A stretch of 64,000 nucleotides of DNA from Rhodobacteraceae bacterium UBA6796 (lineage in GTDB: Bacteria; Pseudomonadota; Alphaproteobacteria; Rhodobacterales; Rhodobacteraceae): assembly GCA_002452815.1 (NCBI GenBank), contig DKFM01000008.1, forward strand, positions 225,862 to 289,861. The letters are read 5' to 3'. A model generated the notes under the pieces. It did not search any database. It saw nothing but the letters and a program-made list of their open reading frames with translations, and was not told where the DNA came from. A program made the translations under genes and the position numbers. This document shows positions 53,684 to 62,284 of this stretch, in pieces. Position 1 is the first letter of the stretch; every line of letters begins with the position of its first letter.

Positions 53684-54625
53684 TCAGTAGCGGATGCGCG
53701 GGTCGAGCAGGCCGTAAAGCAGGTCGACCCCAAGGTTGATGAAGACGTAGATCGTCGAGAACAGCAGGATCACCGTCTGGATCACCGTGTAATCGCGCGC
53801 CAGCACCGCCTCGAGCACCAGTCGGCCGAGGCCGGGGATGTTGAACACGGATTCGGTAACGACGACGCCGCCGATCAGCATCGCGATCGACACGCCGATG
53901 ATCGTCACGATCGGCACGGCGGCATTGCCAAGCGCGTGGTGCATCAGCACGCCGCCCTCGGTCATGCCCTTGGCGCGGGCGGTGCGGATGTAATCCTCGT
54001 TCATCACCTCGATCACATTGGTGCGCACGATCCGCGCGATCAGGGCGATATAGGGGAAGCTGAGCGTGACCGAGGGCAGCACAAGCCGGATGGCGAAGTC
54101 ATGGAACCCCGCCGACAGCGGCTTGTAGCCCTGCACCGGGAACCAGCCCAGCGTGCGTGCAAAGATCAGGATCAGCACATAGCCGATGATGAACACCGGC
54201 ACCGAGAAGCCCAGCACCGAGCCGGTCATCACCAGACGGTCCAGCCATTTGCCCTGCTGCCAGGCGGCGATGACGCCCAGCGGGATCGCCACCGCGACCG
54301 CCAGCACCACGGTCGACAGGCTGAGCGCCAGCGTCGGGCCGAAACGGTCCATGACCAGCGCCGCCACCGGCTTGCCCGACACCAGCGAAACACCGAAATC
54401 GCCCTGCGCGATGGCGCCGAGCCAGATGAACAGCTGCTCGAGCAGGGGCTTGTTCAGCCCCATGCTCTCGCGCAGCGCGGCCAGTTGATCGGGCGTGGCA
54501 TTCGGCCCGCCGATCATCACGGCCGGGTCGCCCGGCGATAGGCGCAGCACCATGAAGACGATGATCGCCACCATGAACAGCACCGGCACCGCCGAGAGAA
54601 CCCGCTTGACGACAAAGCCCAGCAT
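53684..54625 (-). CDS. Dipeptide-type ABC transporter permease, DppB-like
   Basis: This 313-residue protein has about six membrane segments, the DppB signature DFGVSLVSGKPVAALV and permease loop EDYIRTARAKGMTEGGVLMHHALGN. The start is 8 bp from the stop of the binding-protein gene. It imports peptides or related compounds together with the DppC- and DppDF-like subunits. Confidence 0.9.
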   Translation of the reverse strand: MLGFVVKRVLSAVPVLFMVAIIVFMVLRLSPGDPAVMIGGPNATPDQLAALRESMGLNKPLLEQLFIWLGAIAQGDFGVSLVSGKPVAALVMDRFGPTLALSLSTVVLAVAVAIPLGVIAAWQQGKWLDRLVMTGSVLGFSVPVFIIGYVLILIFARTLGWFPVQGYKPLSAGFHDFAIRLVLPSVTLSFPYIALIARIVRTNVIEVMNEDYIRTARAKGMTEGGVLMHHALGNAAVPIVTIIGVSIAMLIGGVVVTESVFNIPGLGRLVLEAVLARDYTVIQTVILLFSTIYVFINLGVDLLYGLLDPRIRY

Positions 54626-54632
54626 CAGGGCC

Positions 54633-56222
54633 TCACTCCGCCTTCTCGATGTTCCAGAACACCGGGGCTTCGGCGTCCAGCTGGCCGGTCAGCTTGGCCG
54701 ACTTGACGGTGACGTTGTAGAATTCGCCCATCGGCACCATCACGCCGTTGTCGATCACCAGCTTGTCGATCTCTTGCCCGATCTGCTTTTGCTCTGCGGG
54801 GTCGGAACTGCGGGCGAGCTTGCCGCGCAGGGCTTCGATCTCGGGCACGTTGGGCCAGCCGAACCAGGCGGACTCGCCGCCCGCGGCCACGCCGATGAAG
54901 CCGATCGGATCGCCCACATCGGGCAGCACGTTGGTGGTCGAGAACATGTTCCAGCCGCCGTCGGCCACCGCCGCCTTGGAGGCACGGCGCGCCACGACGC
55001 TGGCCCAGTCCATCGACACCATGTCGACGTTGAAGCCCGCATCGCGCAGCTGCTGCGCGATCACCGGCCCCTGCGGCGCCAGGTTGTTCAGGTCGGTCGC
55101 GTGCATCAGCATGATCGGCGTGCCGTCATAGCCGACCTCGTCCAGGATCGCCTTGGCCTCGGCGGGGTGCGGCTGGATGATGTCCTCTGCCCGGTAGTCC
55201 GAGGCATAGAGGCTGTCGCAGCCGAACACAGCGGCGCAGATCGTGCCGTAATCCGAGGCCGCGCCGACCTGCGCATCCAGCATCGGCTGCTGCCCGAGCG
55301 CCAGCAGAACCGCCTCGCGCATCTTCGGATTGTCGAAGGGCGGCAGGGTGTGGTTCATCCGGGCCAGGTTCTGGCTGCCCTGCTTGCGATAGACATCGGC
55401 GGTGAAGTCGGGGTTGCCCTCGACCAGCGGCAGCAGGTCATGCGGGATCTGTTCGTAAAAGTCGATCTCGCCCGCCAGAAGCGCGCTGACCGCGGTCATC
55501 GAGTCGGGCATCGTCGTCCAGACCACCTTGTCGATCTTGACCACCTTGCCGCCAGCCAGACCGTCCGCCGGCTCGTCGCGCGGCACATAATCTTCGTTCT
55601 TGATGAAGGTCGCGCCGACGCCGGGCTGATACTCGGCTTCCACGAACTTGAACGGGCCCGACCCGATGGTCGAGGTGATCGGCTCGCTGATCGGGGTTTC
55701 GGCGGCGGCCTTGGGCAGGATGAAGGGCGCCAGGCCCGACGGCTTGCTGAGCGCGATCAGCGCAATCCCGGTCGGTTCCGAGAAGGTCATGGTGAAGGTT
55801 TTCTCATCCACGACCGACATGTCGCTGAGCAGCGAGGCCATCACCTGCCCGGTCTTGTCGACCTGGCTCCAGCGTTTCAGGCTCGCCACCGCATCCTCGG
55901 CGGTGACCGGGGCGCCATCGTGGAATTTCAGCCCGTCGCGCAGGGTGAAGGTATAGGTCGTGTTGTCGTCGGACACGGTCCAGCTGGCCATCTGCGGCTG
56001 CGGCTGGCCCTTGGAATCGCGCGCCAGCAGCGTGTCGTAAACCATGTAGCCGTAGTTGCGCAGGATATAGGCGGTGCTGATCACCGGATCGACGGCGCGC
56101 AGCGGCGCGTGCATCACCGCGGTGACGGTGGTTTCTGCCTGAACGGCAAGGCCGGCCGTACTCAGGCACAGCGACAGCAGGGCGGTCTTGAAGATACCGG
56201 GACGGATACTTTTCGGGGGCAT
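54633..56222 (-). CDS. Peptide-type ABC substrate-binding protein, SBP family 5
   Basis: This 529-residue protein has a Sec signal peptide (cleavage after AVQA) and the family-5 binding fold, with LRDGLKFHDGAPVTAEDAVASLKRW near residue 100 and a late CDSLYAS. The ligand could be a peptide, a glutathione-type gamma-glutamyl compound or another oligomer. The ATG at 56222 follows AGGAGAAA. First gene of an eight-gene operon that ends in gntR. Confidence 0.88.
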   Translation of the reverse strand: MPPKSIRPGIFKTALLSLCLSTAGLAVQAETTVTAVMHAPLRAVDPVISTAYILRNYGYMVYDTLLARDSKGQPQPQMASWTVSDDNTTYTFTLRDGLKFHDGAPVTAEDAVASLKRWSQVDKTGQVMASLLSDMSVVDEKTFTMTFSEPTGIALIALSKPSGLAPFILPKAAAETPISEPITSTIGSGPFKFVEAEYQPGVGATFIKNEDYVPRDEPADGLAGGKVVKIDKVVWTTMPDSMTAVSALLAGEIDFYEQIPHDLLPLVEGNPDFTADVYRKQGSQNLARMNHTLPPFDNPKMREAVLLALGQQPMLDAQVGAASDYGTICAAVFGCDSLYASDYRAEDIIQPHPAEAKAILDEVGYDGTPIMLMHATDLNNLAPQGPVIAQQLRDAGFNVDMVSMDWASVVARRASKAAVADGGWNMFSTTNVLPDVGDPIGFIGVAAGGESAWFGWPNVPEIEALRGKLARSSDPAEQKQIGQEIDKLVIDNGVMVPMGEFYNVTVKSAKLTGQLDAEAPVFWNIEKAE

Positions 56223-56261
56223 TCGATTTCTCCTAGGGCTGAAGCGGACATAAGAATGACG

Positions 56262-56273
56262 ATTGTCGCCAAT
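56262..56273. promoter_or_regulatory. ATTGTCGCCAAT site upstream of the Dpp-like operon
   Basis: ATTGTCGCCAAT differs by one base from the perfect palindrome ATTGTCGACAAT found upstream of the M20/kinase operon. It is about 40 bp before the binding-protein ATG, within the probable promoter region. Candidate operator for a shared regulator. Confidence 0.5.
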
Positions 56274-56381
56274 TGTGAATCGAGGGTAGTTCAGTTTTTT
56301 TCGCGCTGGCAACTGTCAATGCGGCACGGGGGCCAGTTTTCTGTCGCTGCGTGAGGTGGAGCCTTTTCCTGTGTTGAAAAA

Positions 56382-56395
56382 CTGATATTTATCAG
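56382..56395. promoter_or_regulatory. Perfect palindrome in the 56.2-56.5 kb gap
   Basis: CTGATA-TT-TATCAG is a 14-bp inverted repeat in the AT-rich 246-bp gap between the deacylase stop and the binding-protein start. The gap has no gene. It may be an operator or part of a terminator for the deacylase gene. Confidence 0.3.
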
Positions 56396-56468
56396 GTTAT
56401 TGGCGCATTTTTCCGAGTGCCGGATATATATGCACCTTGCGTTTTTCAGGGCAGCAGGGGCGGCGGGT

Positions 56469-57767
56469 CTATTGCGCGGCGATCTGTAACGGCTCGGTTC
56501 CGCACCATTCGGCGATGAACAGCGCCATCGCCTGGGTGACGTGCTTGACGGAACTGAGGCTGACCGCCTCGTCAAAACCGTGGATACCCCTGGATTTCGG
56601 GCCGTAGCACAGCGTCGGAATCCGGTTGTAAAGCGCATAGACCCGGGCATCGAGATAGGCGGGCGTCATCATCGTTTCGAGCGGCGCATCGAAGGCGGCC
56701 TGATGCGCGCGGCCCAGCACCGCCTCGGCTTCGGAGCCGGGATCGAGGATGTAGCCCTCGGCGTTGAAGCCGTTCTGCGTCAGCTTCGGCGGGTTCTGCG
56801 CCAGGTAGCGGTCGGTGCGCGCGAAGGCTGCGACGTGATCGGCGATTTCCTGAAACTTCGCCTTTGCCCGCTGCCCCGGATAGATCGACACGCGGACCTG
56901 AAAGCGGCACCAGGCGGGCACAGAAGAGCCCCAGTCGCCGCCCTCGATCATGCCGATGTTCAGGTTGATCGGATGCGGGTCTTCGGCGCATTCGGGGTGC
57001 GCGTCGCGTTCGGCGTTCCATTTCGCCTCGATCTCGCGCAGCGCGCCGATCAGCCGATAGGCGGCGTCGATGGCATTGGCGCCTTCGCCCATTTCGCGCA
57101 CATGGACCGGCGTGCCGCGCACTTCGACGCTGAACCACAAAACGCCCAGTCCGGCACGCACCAGTTTCTCATCCTCGGGTTCGGGGATCAGGGCGGCATC
57201 GGCGGTATAGCCGCGCAGGAAGGTCTGCATCGCGCCATTGCCGGTGGATTCCTCTTCCACCACCGATTGCAGATAGACGGTCGCCGCCGGTTGCAGGCCG
57301 ATCCGTTTGAGCGCTTCGAGCGCAAAGACATTGGCGGCGGCCCCGGCCTTCATGTCGGCGGCACCCCGGCCATACATCCAGTCGCCCTCGATCGCGCCGC
57401 CGTAGGGGTCGTGTTCCCACATGTCGCGGGGGCCGACCGGGACCACATCCAGATGGTGCTGCAAGATCAGCGAACGGCCGGTTTCCTTGCGCGGGTGGTG
57501 GATGCCGACGACGATTGGCGCGCGGGAATGGGTGTCGGAAAACGGCGCGCCGCCCTCGTGTGCGGTCAGCGCGGCCTCGTCCATCTCGAAGCGGTCCATG
57601 GTCATGCCGCGGGCGCGCAGGTCGTTGTGGATGAAGTCCTGGACGGTGAATTCCGCACCGCGTTGCGAGGCGAAAGAGACAAGCTTTTGCGTATACGCGA
57701 TCTGGTCGTCGAAGCCATCTTCGACGGACCGAACGATCGCGGCACGCAGGTCCGCGGTGATCGTCAT
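56469..57767 (-). CDS. ArgE/DapE-type (M20) deacylase
   Basis: This 432-residue M20 enzyme has metal-site motifs LILQHHLDVVPVGP, GRGAADMKAG and the catalytic VVEEESTGNG, plus a dimerisation domain. It probably removes an N-acyl group from an amino acid or opens a dipeptide in the cytoplasm. The gene stands alone between the Dpp-like operon and an IclR gene, from which it diverges by 103 bp. Confidence 0.87.
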   Translation of the reverse strand: MTITADLRAAIVRSVEDGFDDQIAYTQKLVSFASQRGAEFTVQDFIHNDLRARGMTMDRFEMDEAALTAHEGGAPFSDTHSRAPIVVGIHHPRKETGRSLILQHHLDVVPVGPRDMWEHDPYGGAIEGDWMYGRGAADMKAGAAANVFALEALKRIGLQPAATVYLQSVVEEESTGNGAMQTFLRGYTADAALIPEPEDEKLVRAGLGVLWFSVEVRGTPVHVREMGEGANAIDAAYRLIGALREIEAKWNAERDAHPECAEDPHPINLNIGMIEGGDWGSSVPAWCRFQVRVSIYPGQRAKAKFQEIADHVAAFARTDRYLAQNPPKLTQNGFNAEGYILDPGSEAEAVLGRAHQAAFDAPLETMMTPAYLDARVYALYNRIPTLCYGPKSRGIHGFDEAVSLSSVKHVTQAMALFIAEWCGTEPLQIAAQ

Positions 57768-57841
57768 GTGTTTCCCTGTTTTCTTCTGGTGTTTTGGAAA
57801 GCTTTGTGAAATCGCGTTGCAATGTCAACAAATGATTTTAT

Positions 57842-57860
57842 AGTATCATTTAGTGATACT
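57842..57860. promoter_or_regulatory. Palindrome between the deacylase and iclR genes
   Basis: AGTATCA-N5-TGATACT is a perfect 7-bp inverted repeat ending 10 bp before the iclR-type ATG and touching its ribosome site. It lies in the divergent promoter region and is a good operator candidate, possibly for IclR autoregulation. Its GTATC/GATAC core resembles the repeat at 46459. Confidence 0.5.
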
Positions 57861-57870
57861 TGGAGCCGAA

Positions 57871-58650
57871 ATGACCGACGTCACCTCTCCGTCTCAATCC
57901 ATGCGCGCCGTCAGCCGCATCGCCGCCATTCTGGGCAGTTTCCGCCCTTCGCAGCCCGAACTGACCCTGACGCAGGTCGCGCAGGCCAGCGGGCTGGACA
58001 AAAATACCGTGCGAAGACTGCTGCTTGCGCTGTGCGAGACCGGCATGGTCGAGCACCGCGGCGATCTGTACACGCTTGGCGTGGCGGTGCTGAAACTGCA
58101 GCCCGCCGTGGCGCGGGTGATGCCGCTGCGCGAGGCGGCGGCGCCGTTCCTGCATGTGCTGACCCATGGCACGCAGATGTCGTCTTTCGCCTGGATGCCG
58201 GACGAGACCAGTGCGGTCTGTGTCGAACGGGCGCGAATCGATACCGTCCAGATCGAGGCGGCCTGGTCATCGACGGGGCGGTCGATTCCGCTGCACCTGG
58301 CCTCGGGGCCACGGGCGATCCTGGCGCATCTGGGCCCGGCGCAGCGGCAGGCCTATCTGGCGCGGCCCTTGTTGGCGCGGACCCCGTTTTCGCTGACCGA
58401 CCCCGCCGCGCTGGAGGCCGAGGCCGCAAAGATCCGCGCCGAGGGGCATGCCTTCGTCGCGGATGATTTCGTGGTCGGGCTGGCCGGGCTGGCGGTGCCC
58501 GTCTTCGACCGGCGCGGCGGGCTGGCCGGTTCTGTCTCGGTCACGGCGCGCAGCGATACGCTGGCCGAGCCCGAGGTTTTCACCCAGGCGCTCGGCGCGC
58601 TGAAAGAGGCCGCGGCGGCGATCGGGATCAGGTTGCAGGCTCAGCCGTAA
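57871..58650 (+). CDS. IclR family transcriptional regulator
   Basis: This 259-residue protein has an IclR winged helix (QSMRAVSRIAAILGSF, LTLTQVAQASGLDKNTVRRLLLAL) and an effector domain with the conserved ARIDTVQIEAAWSSTGRSIPLHLASGPRAILA. It diverges from the deacylase gene and is convergent with the aminotransferase-type gene, whose end it overlaps by 10 bp. The ATG at 57871 has a TGGAG ribosome site; a GTG six codons upstream lies in the palindrome. Confidence 0.9.
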   Translation: MTDVTSPSQSMRAVSRIAAILGSFRPSQPELTLTQVAQASGLDKNTVRRLLLALCETGMVEHRGDLYTLGVAVLKLQPAVARVMPLREAAAPFLHVLTHGTQMSSFAWMPDETSAVCVERARIDTVQIEAAWSSTGRSIPLHLASGPRAILAHLGPAQRQAYLARPLLARTPFSLTDPAALEAEAAKIRAEGHAFVADDFVVGLAGLAVPVFDRRGGLAGSVSVTARSDTLAEPEVFTQALGALKEAAAAIGIRLQAQP

Positions 58651-59993
58651 AGGCCGCGCAGCACGGCCTCGGTCTCGGTCAGCAGGCGGTCGGCGTCGTC
58701 GGCGGAAAACACCAGCGGCGGGCGGATCTTGAGCACATTGGCGTCGGGCCCGGTGGCCGAGATCAGCACGCGCCGTTCGCGCAGCTGGTTCACGATCTGC
58801 GTGGCCGCCTGCGCGTCCGGCACCTTGCCCGCACGGTCGCTGACCATCTCGACCCCGACATAAAGCCCCGCGCCGCGCACATCGCCGATTGCCTCGAACC
58901 GGCGGGCCAGCGCGGTGAACCCGTCCTGAATCATCTGGCCGATCCGCGCGGAATTGGCCTGCAGGTTTTCGCCGCGTATTACGTCAAGCGTCGCTTGTGC
59001 TGCGGCAATCGCCACGCTGTTGCCGCCGAAGGTGTTGAAATAGCGGGTGTCGCGGCCGAATTGCGCCACCACCTCGGGGACCACGGCGATGCCCGCGACC
59101 GGGTAGCCATTGCCCATCGGCTTGCCCATGGTGACGATGTCAGGGTCCAATCCGTGCCGCTGGAACCCCCAGAAACGCTCGCCGGAACGGGCAAAGCCCG
59201 ATTGCACCTCATCCGCGACGAACAGACCGCCCGCCGCGCGCACGGCCGCCGCCACCGGGCCCAGCACCTCGGGCGTGGCAAAGATGCCGTCGGACGAAAA
59301 CAGCGAATCCGCGATGAAGGCGGCCAGCCCGTCGCCATGGCGGCGCAGCAGATGCGCCTGTTCGGTGACCGCCGCGGCCATCATCTGCCCCAGCGTCGCC
59401 GGATCATGGCGATAGCTGTCGGGCGCCGGGATGCGGCGCACCCAGGTGCCAAGCGGCGACTGATCGCCCAGCGAGGGCGAGAAGCTGGCCGTCAGGTCGG
59501 AATTGCCGTGATAGGCCTCGGCGGTGACAATGATGCCGTTGCGCCCGGTGTGATGCCGCGCGATCCGCATCGCCAGATCGTTTGCCTCCGATCCGGTGCA
59601 GGTGAACATCATGTGCCCGGCCTCGGCGATCCGCCCGCCAAAGCTCGGCAGCAGGGTTTCGGCGTAATTCAGGATGCCGTCCTGCACATAGCGGGTGTGG
59701 GTGCACAGCGTCTGCATCTGTTCATGCACCGTCGCGACGACATGCGGGTGGCAATGGCCGACCGAGACCACGTTGTTATAGGCATCCAGATATTCGGCGC
59801 CGTCGCGGTCGAACAGCCGCGTGCCGCGCCCGGTCGAGACCTGCACGGGCGTCTGATAGAACAGCCGGTAGGCGGGCCCCAGCAGGCGCATCCGCCGCGC
59901 GATGGCGGCGCCGGTGGCCGGGTCCAGATCGGACAACGTATCGGGGTTGAAGGCGTTGACCATCTTGCCGTGGCCGGGGGTGGGCGAGGACAT
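58641..59993 (-). CDS. Class-III PLP enzyme, phospho-lyase type (PHYKPL/ETNPPL-like)
   Basis: This 450-residue class-III aminotransferase-fold enzyme has YNNVVSVGHCHPHVV, TGSEANDLAMRIAR, the aspartate in FVADEVQSGFAR and PLP-lysine sequence TMGKPMGNGYPVAG. These features match the human ethanolamine-phosphate and 5-phosphohydroxylysine phospho-lyases rather than ordinary transaminases. Such enzymes eliminate phosphate and ammonia to leave an aldehyde. The adjacent upstream kinase gene makes the two-step kinase/phospho-lyase pathway plausible. The ATG at 59993 follows AAAGGGAA; a GTG at 60041 overlapping the kinase stop is also possible. Confidence 0.82.
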   Translation of the reverse strand: MSSPTPGHGKMVNAFNPDTLSDLDPATGAAIARRMRLLGPAYRLFYQTPVQVSTGRGTRLFDRDGAEYLDAYNNVVSVGHCHPHVVATVHEQMQTLCTHTRYVQDGILNYAETLLPSFGGRIAEAGHMMFTCTGSEANDLAMRIARHHTGRNGIIVTAEAYHGNSDLTASFSPSLGDQSPLGTWVRRIPAPDSYRHDPATLGQMMAAAVTEQAHLLRRHGDGLAAFIADSLFSSDGIFATPEVLGPVAAAVRAAGGLFVADEVQSGFARSGERFWGFQRHGLDPDIVTMGKPMGNGYPVAGIAVVPEVVAQFGRDTRYFNTFGGNSVAIAAAQATLDVIRGENLQANSARIGQMIQDGFTALARRFEAIGDVRGAGLYVGVEMVSDRAGKVPDAQAATQIVNQLRERRVLISATGPDANVLKIRPPLVFSADDADRLLTETEAVLRGLYG

Positions 59994-60037
59994 CGGATTC
60001 CCTTTCGAATGCATGGGCAAAGAAGCGGCGGGGGGCG

Positions 60038-61090
60038 TCACAGAAGCAATGCGGACATATCATCCGGGCTGCGGGCAAGAAACCAGTCGAGTTGTGCCCA
60101 GCCCTGTTCGGTGTTGCGCAGGATATAGCGGCGATTGTCGGGAAACAGCCGTGCGCGCCACAGCGACAGCAGGGCGCGGGCCACGACACGACCCATGATA
60201 AGATGCGGCACCAGCGCCAGCTCCTCGTCGGTCAGATCCGCAATCTCGCGATAGCCCGCCAACAGGCGCTTGGGCGATTCCAGAAGATCGGGCACCGGGT
60301 TTTGCGCCGCGTCGCGCGGCAACTGGTTCAGCATCGCGGTGGCCAGGTCGATCGCGACGGCGGTTTCTACGGTATCGCCGAAGTCGATGATGCCGCAAAC
60401 CCGCGCCGGGCCGCTGCGATCGACCAGCAGGTTAGAGCGGTTGAAATCATTGTGCAGCACCTGCCGGCGCAGGGCGGCGATCCGTGGCATCAGGGCGTCG
60501 AACCGTGCCAGCCCCTGTTCCAGCGCCCGGCGTTGCGCGGGATTGTCGACATGGGCCAACAGCGGTTCCAGACCGGGCAGATGACGGACATCCCAGGCCA
60601 GCGCGCGCGTCGCGGCGGGATGGGAAAACGAGGCGAGCGCATGGCGCATCCGGGCCAGATACTGCCCGATCTGAAACACCTCGGCGGGGCTGGGGGTCAG
60701 CGTGTCCAGAACCGTTCCCGGCAGGAAGCTCAGCAGCCGGACGCGCCGACCGCTGCCCAGCTCAGGCAGGGCGTTGCCGTCCTTGTCTACAAAGACGCGC
60801 GGCACCGGCAGATCGGGGGCCACCTGTTCCAGATGCTGCAAAACTCGGACCTGAAGATCCAGCTCTGCCACCGACTCGCCCGGGTTGGCGATTTTCAGGA
60901 TGAACTGCCGCCCGTCGGGGGTGCGCAGCCGGAAGGTGTCATCCTTTTCGGTTTCGAGCCGTTTGAGCGTGCCGCCCAGCCGGTAATGCACCTGCGCGAT
61001 CCGCTCCGCGAGGGCGTCGGGGATCGGGTCGAATGTCGTCCCCAGCGAGCCGAAGTCGAAGGCCCGCGGGGGGGAAGAGGGAAGTGTCAT
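60038..61090 (-). CDS. Aminoglycoside-phosphotransferase-fold kinase (hydroxylysine/ethanolamine kinase-like)
   Basis: This 350-residue kinase has an N-terminal lobe GTLKRLETEKDDTFRL and FILKIANP (ATP-binding Lys), the catalytic loop VLHNDFNRSNLLV and metal-binding IIDFGD. The sequence resembles hydroxylysine kinase and its bacterial homologues, which phosphorylate a hydroxyl on an amino compound. It precedes a phospho-lyase-like PLP enzyme with only a short gap, which would split the phosphorylated product. Ethanolamine is the alternative substrate. Confidence 0.78.
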   Translation of the reverse strand: MTLPSSPPRAFDFGSLGTTFDPIPDALAERIAQVHYRLGGTLKRLETEKDDTFRLRTPDGRQFILKIANPGESVAELDLQVRVLQHLEQVAPDLPVPRVFVDKDGNALPELGSGRRVRLLSFLPGTVLDTLTPSPAEVFQIGQYLARMRHALASFSHPAATRALAWDVRHLPGLEPLLAHVDNPAQRRALEQGLARFDALMPRIAALRRQVLHNDFNRSNLLVDRSGPARVCGIIDFGDTVETAVAIDLATAMLNQLPRDAAQNPVPDLLESPKRLLAGYREIADLTDEELALVPHLIMGRVVARALLSLWRARLFPDNRRYILRNTEQGWAQLDWFLARSPDDMSALLL

Positions 61091-61147
61091 TGCATGTTCC
61101 GTTCAGCACCCTGCCGGGCGCGTTCGTTGAATAAGGCCCGTCGCCGG

Positions 61148-62284
61148 TCAGGCCCCCAGGGTCAGGAACAGACCGGCCATCAGCCGGGCCCGGGGCGCGA
61201 GGCTGCTGGCAAGGATGTGTTCGTTCAGCGTGTGCAGCCCGTCGCCGGTAGCCCCCAGCGAGCACAGCGATGCCACCCGCAGCGCGCCCGAGAAATTGGC
61301 GTCCGATCCGCCCCCCGAAGAGGCGCAGGGCAGATCCATCCCCATCTCGGCCGACAGCGCGCGGGCGATATCATAAAGCGCCATCGTCTCGGGTTGGTCG
61401 TTTTCCCAGACCGGGCGGGTCACGGTTTGCGTCACGCTGAACGTCACCCCGTTGCGCGTGCCCGCAAGCGCCAGCATCCGCGCGGCGCCCCGGTCCAGAT
61501 CGGCCTGTTCCTTGGCCATCGACAGCACCTGCGCGCGCGCGAAACTTGGCACGCAGTTCACCCAGGGGCCGGAGGTCACATCATTGACCGAGAAGGTGCA
61601 GCTTTCGGTGGTCATCGCCTCGATCTCGATGATCCTGTGGGCCAGCTCGCGCACGGCCGAGGTGCCATCGGACAGTTTCGCGCCGGCATGGCTGGGAACG
61701 CCCGTGCAGGTGATCTCGAACCGGGCGATGGCGTAGCGCCCCGTCGTTACCCCGTTATCGGGCAGGGCGGGTTCGGGGCACAGGAAATAGCGATTGGCCA
61801 GGGCCTCGGCCTCGATCAGGCTGCGGGTGGCGGGGGTGCCGATTTCCTCGTCGGGGGTAAACAGGAAGGTGACGGGCAGCGGCGTCTGCATCCCGGCGCG
61901 CACGATCTGGCGCATCGCTTCAAGCGCGATGTAATTGCCCGACTTCATGTCCTGGATGCCGGGGCCGAATACCTTGTCGCCCTCGATGCGGAAGGGGTTT
62001 TTCGCCAGCGTGCCGACCGGATGGACCGTGTCGAAATGCCCCGAGACCAGAATGCCGGGGCTGCCCTGATCGGGATGCGGCATTCGCGCCCGGACCGAGG
62101 GGCCACAGCCCATCCGTCCCGGGATGATTTCGACGGCGGCGCCAAGCGCGGCGCAGTCATAGGCGACCAGATCCATCATCCGCGCGACGGCGGCGGCGTC
62201 GAATGTGGGGCTTTCGCATTCGACCCAGGGCTTCAGCCCGGCGATCATCGCGGCGGTGTCGAAGGGCAGATCGGGCAGGGTCAT
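61148..62284 (-). CDS. M20 family peptidase, carboxypeptidase G2-like
   Basis: This 378-residue M20 enzyme has metal-site segments ILVSGHFDTVHPVG, FGPGIQDMKSGN and FLFTPDEEIGTPATR with a dimerisation domain (FEITCTGVPSHAGAKLSDGTSAV), closest in layout to carboxypeptidase G2. It removes a C-terminal residue, often glutamate, from a peptide or acyl amino acid. No signal peptide is visible, so it should be cytoplasmic. It overlaps the preceding M20 gene by 4 bp, and the kinase gene follows after 57 bp. Confidence 0.87.
   Translation of the reverse strand: MTLPDLPFDTAAMIAGLKPWVECESPTFDAAAVARMMDLVAYDCAALGAAVEIIPGRMGCGPSVRARMPHPDQGSPGILVSGHFDTVHPVGTLAKNPFRIEGDKVFGPGIQDMKSGNYIALEAMRQIVRAGMQTPLPVTFLFTPDEEIGTPATRSLIEAEALANRYFLCPEPALPDNGVTTGRYAIARFEITCTGVPSHAGAKLSDGTSAVRELAHRIIEIEAMTTESCTFSVNDVTSGPWVNCVPSFARAQVLSMAKEQADLDRGAARMLALAGTRNGVTFSVTQTVTRPVWENDQPETMALYDIARALSAEMGMDLPCASSGGGSDANFSGALRVASLCSLGATGDGLHTLNEHILASSLAPRARLMAGLFLTLGA

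Noticed and set aside
52049..54541. 830-codon plus-strand frame opposite the Dpp-like permeases and ATPase
   Set aside because: Composition (runs of His, Arg, Gln, Asp) is typical of antisense to GC-rich membrane protein genes; no recognisable motif.
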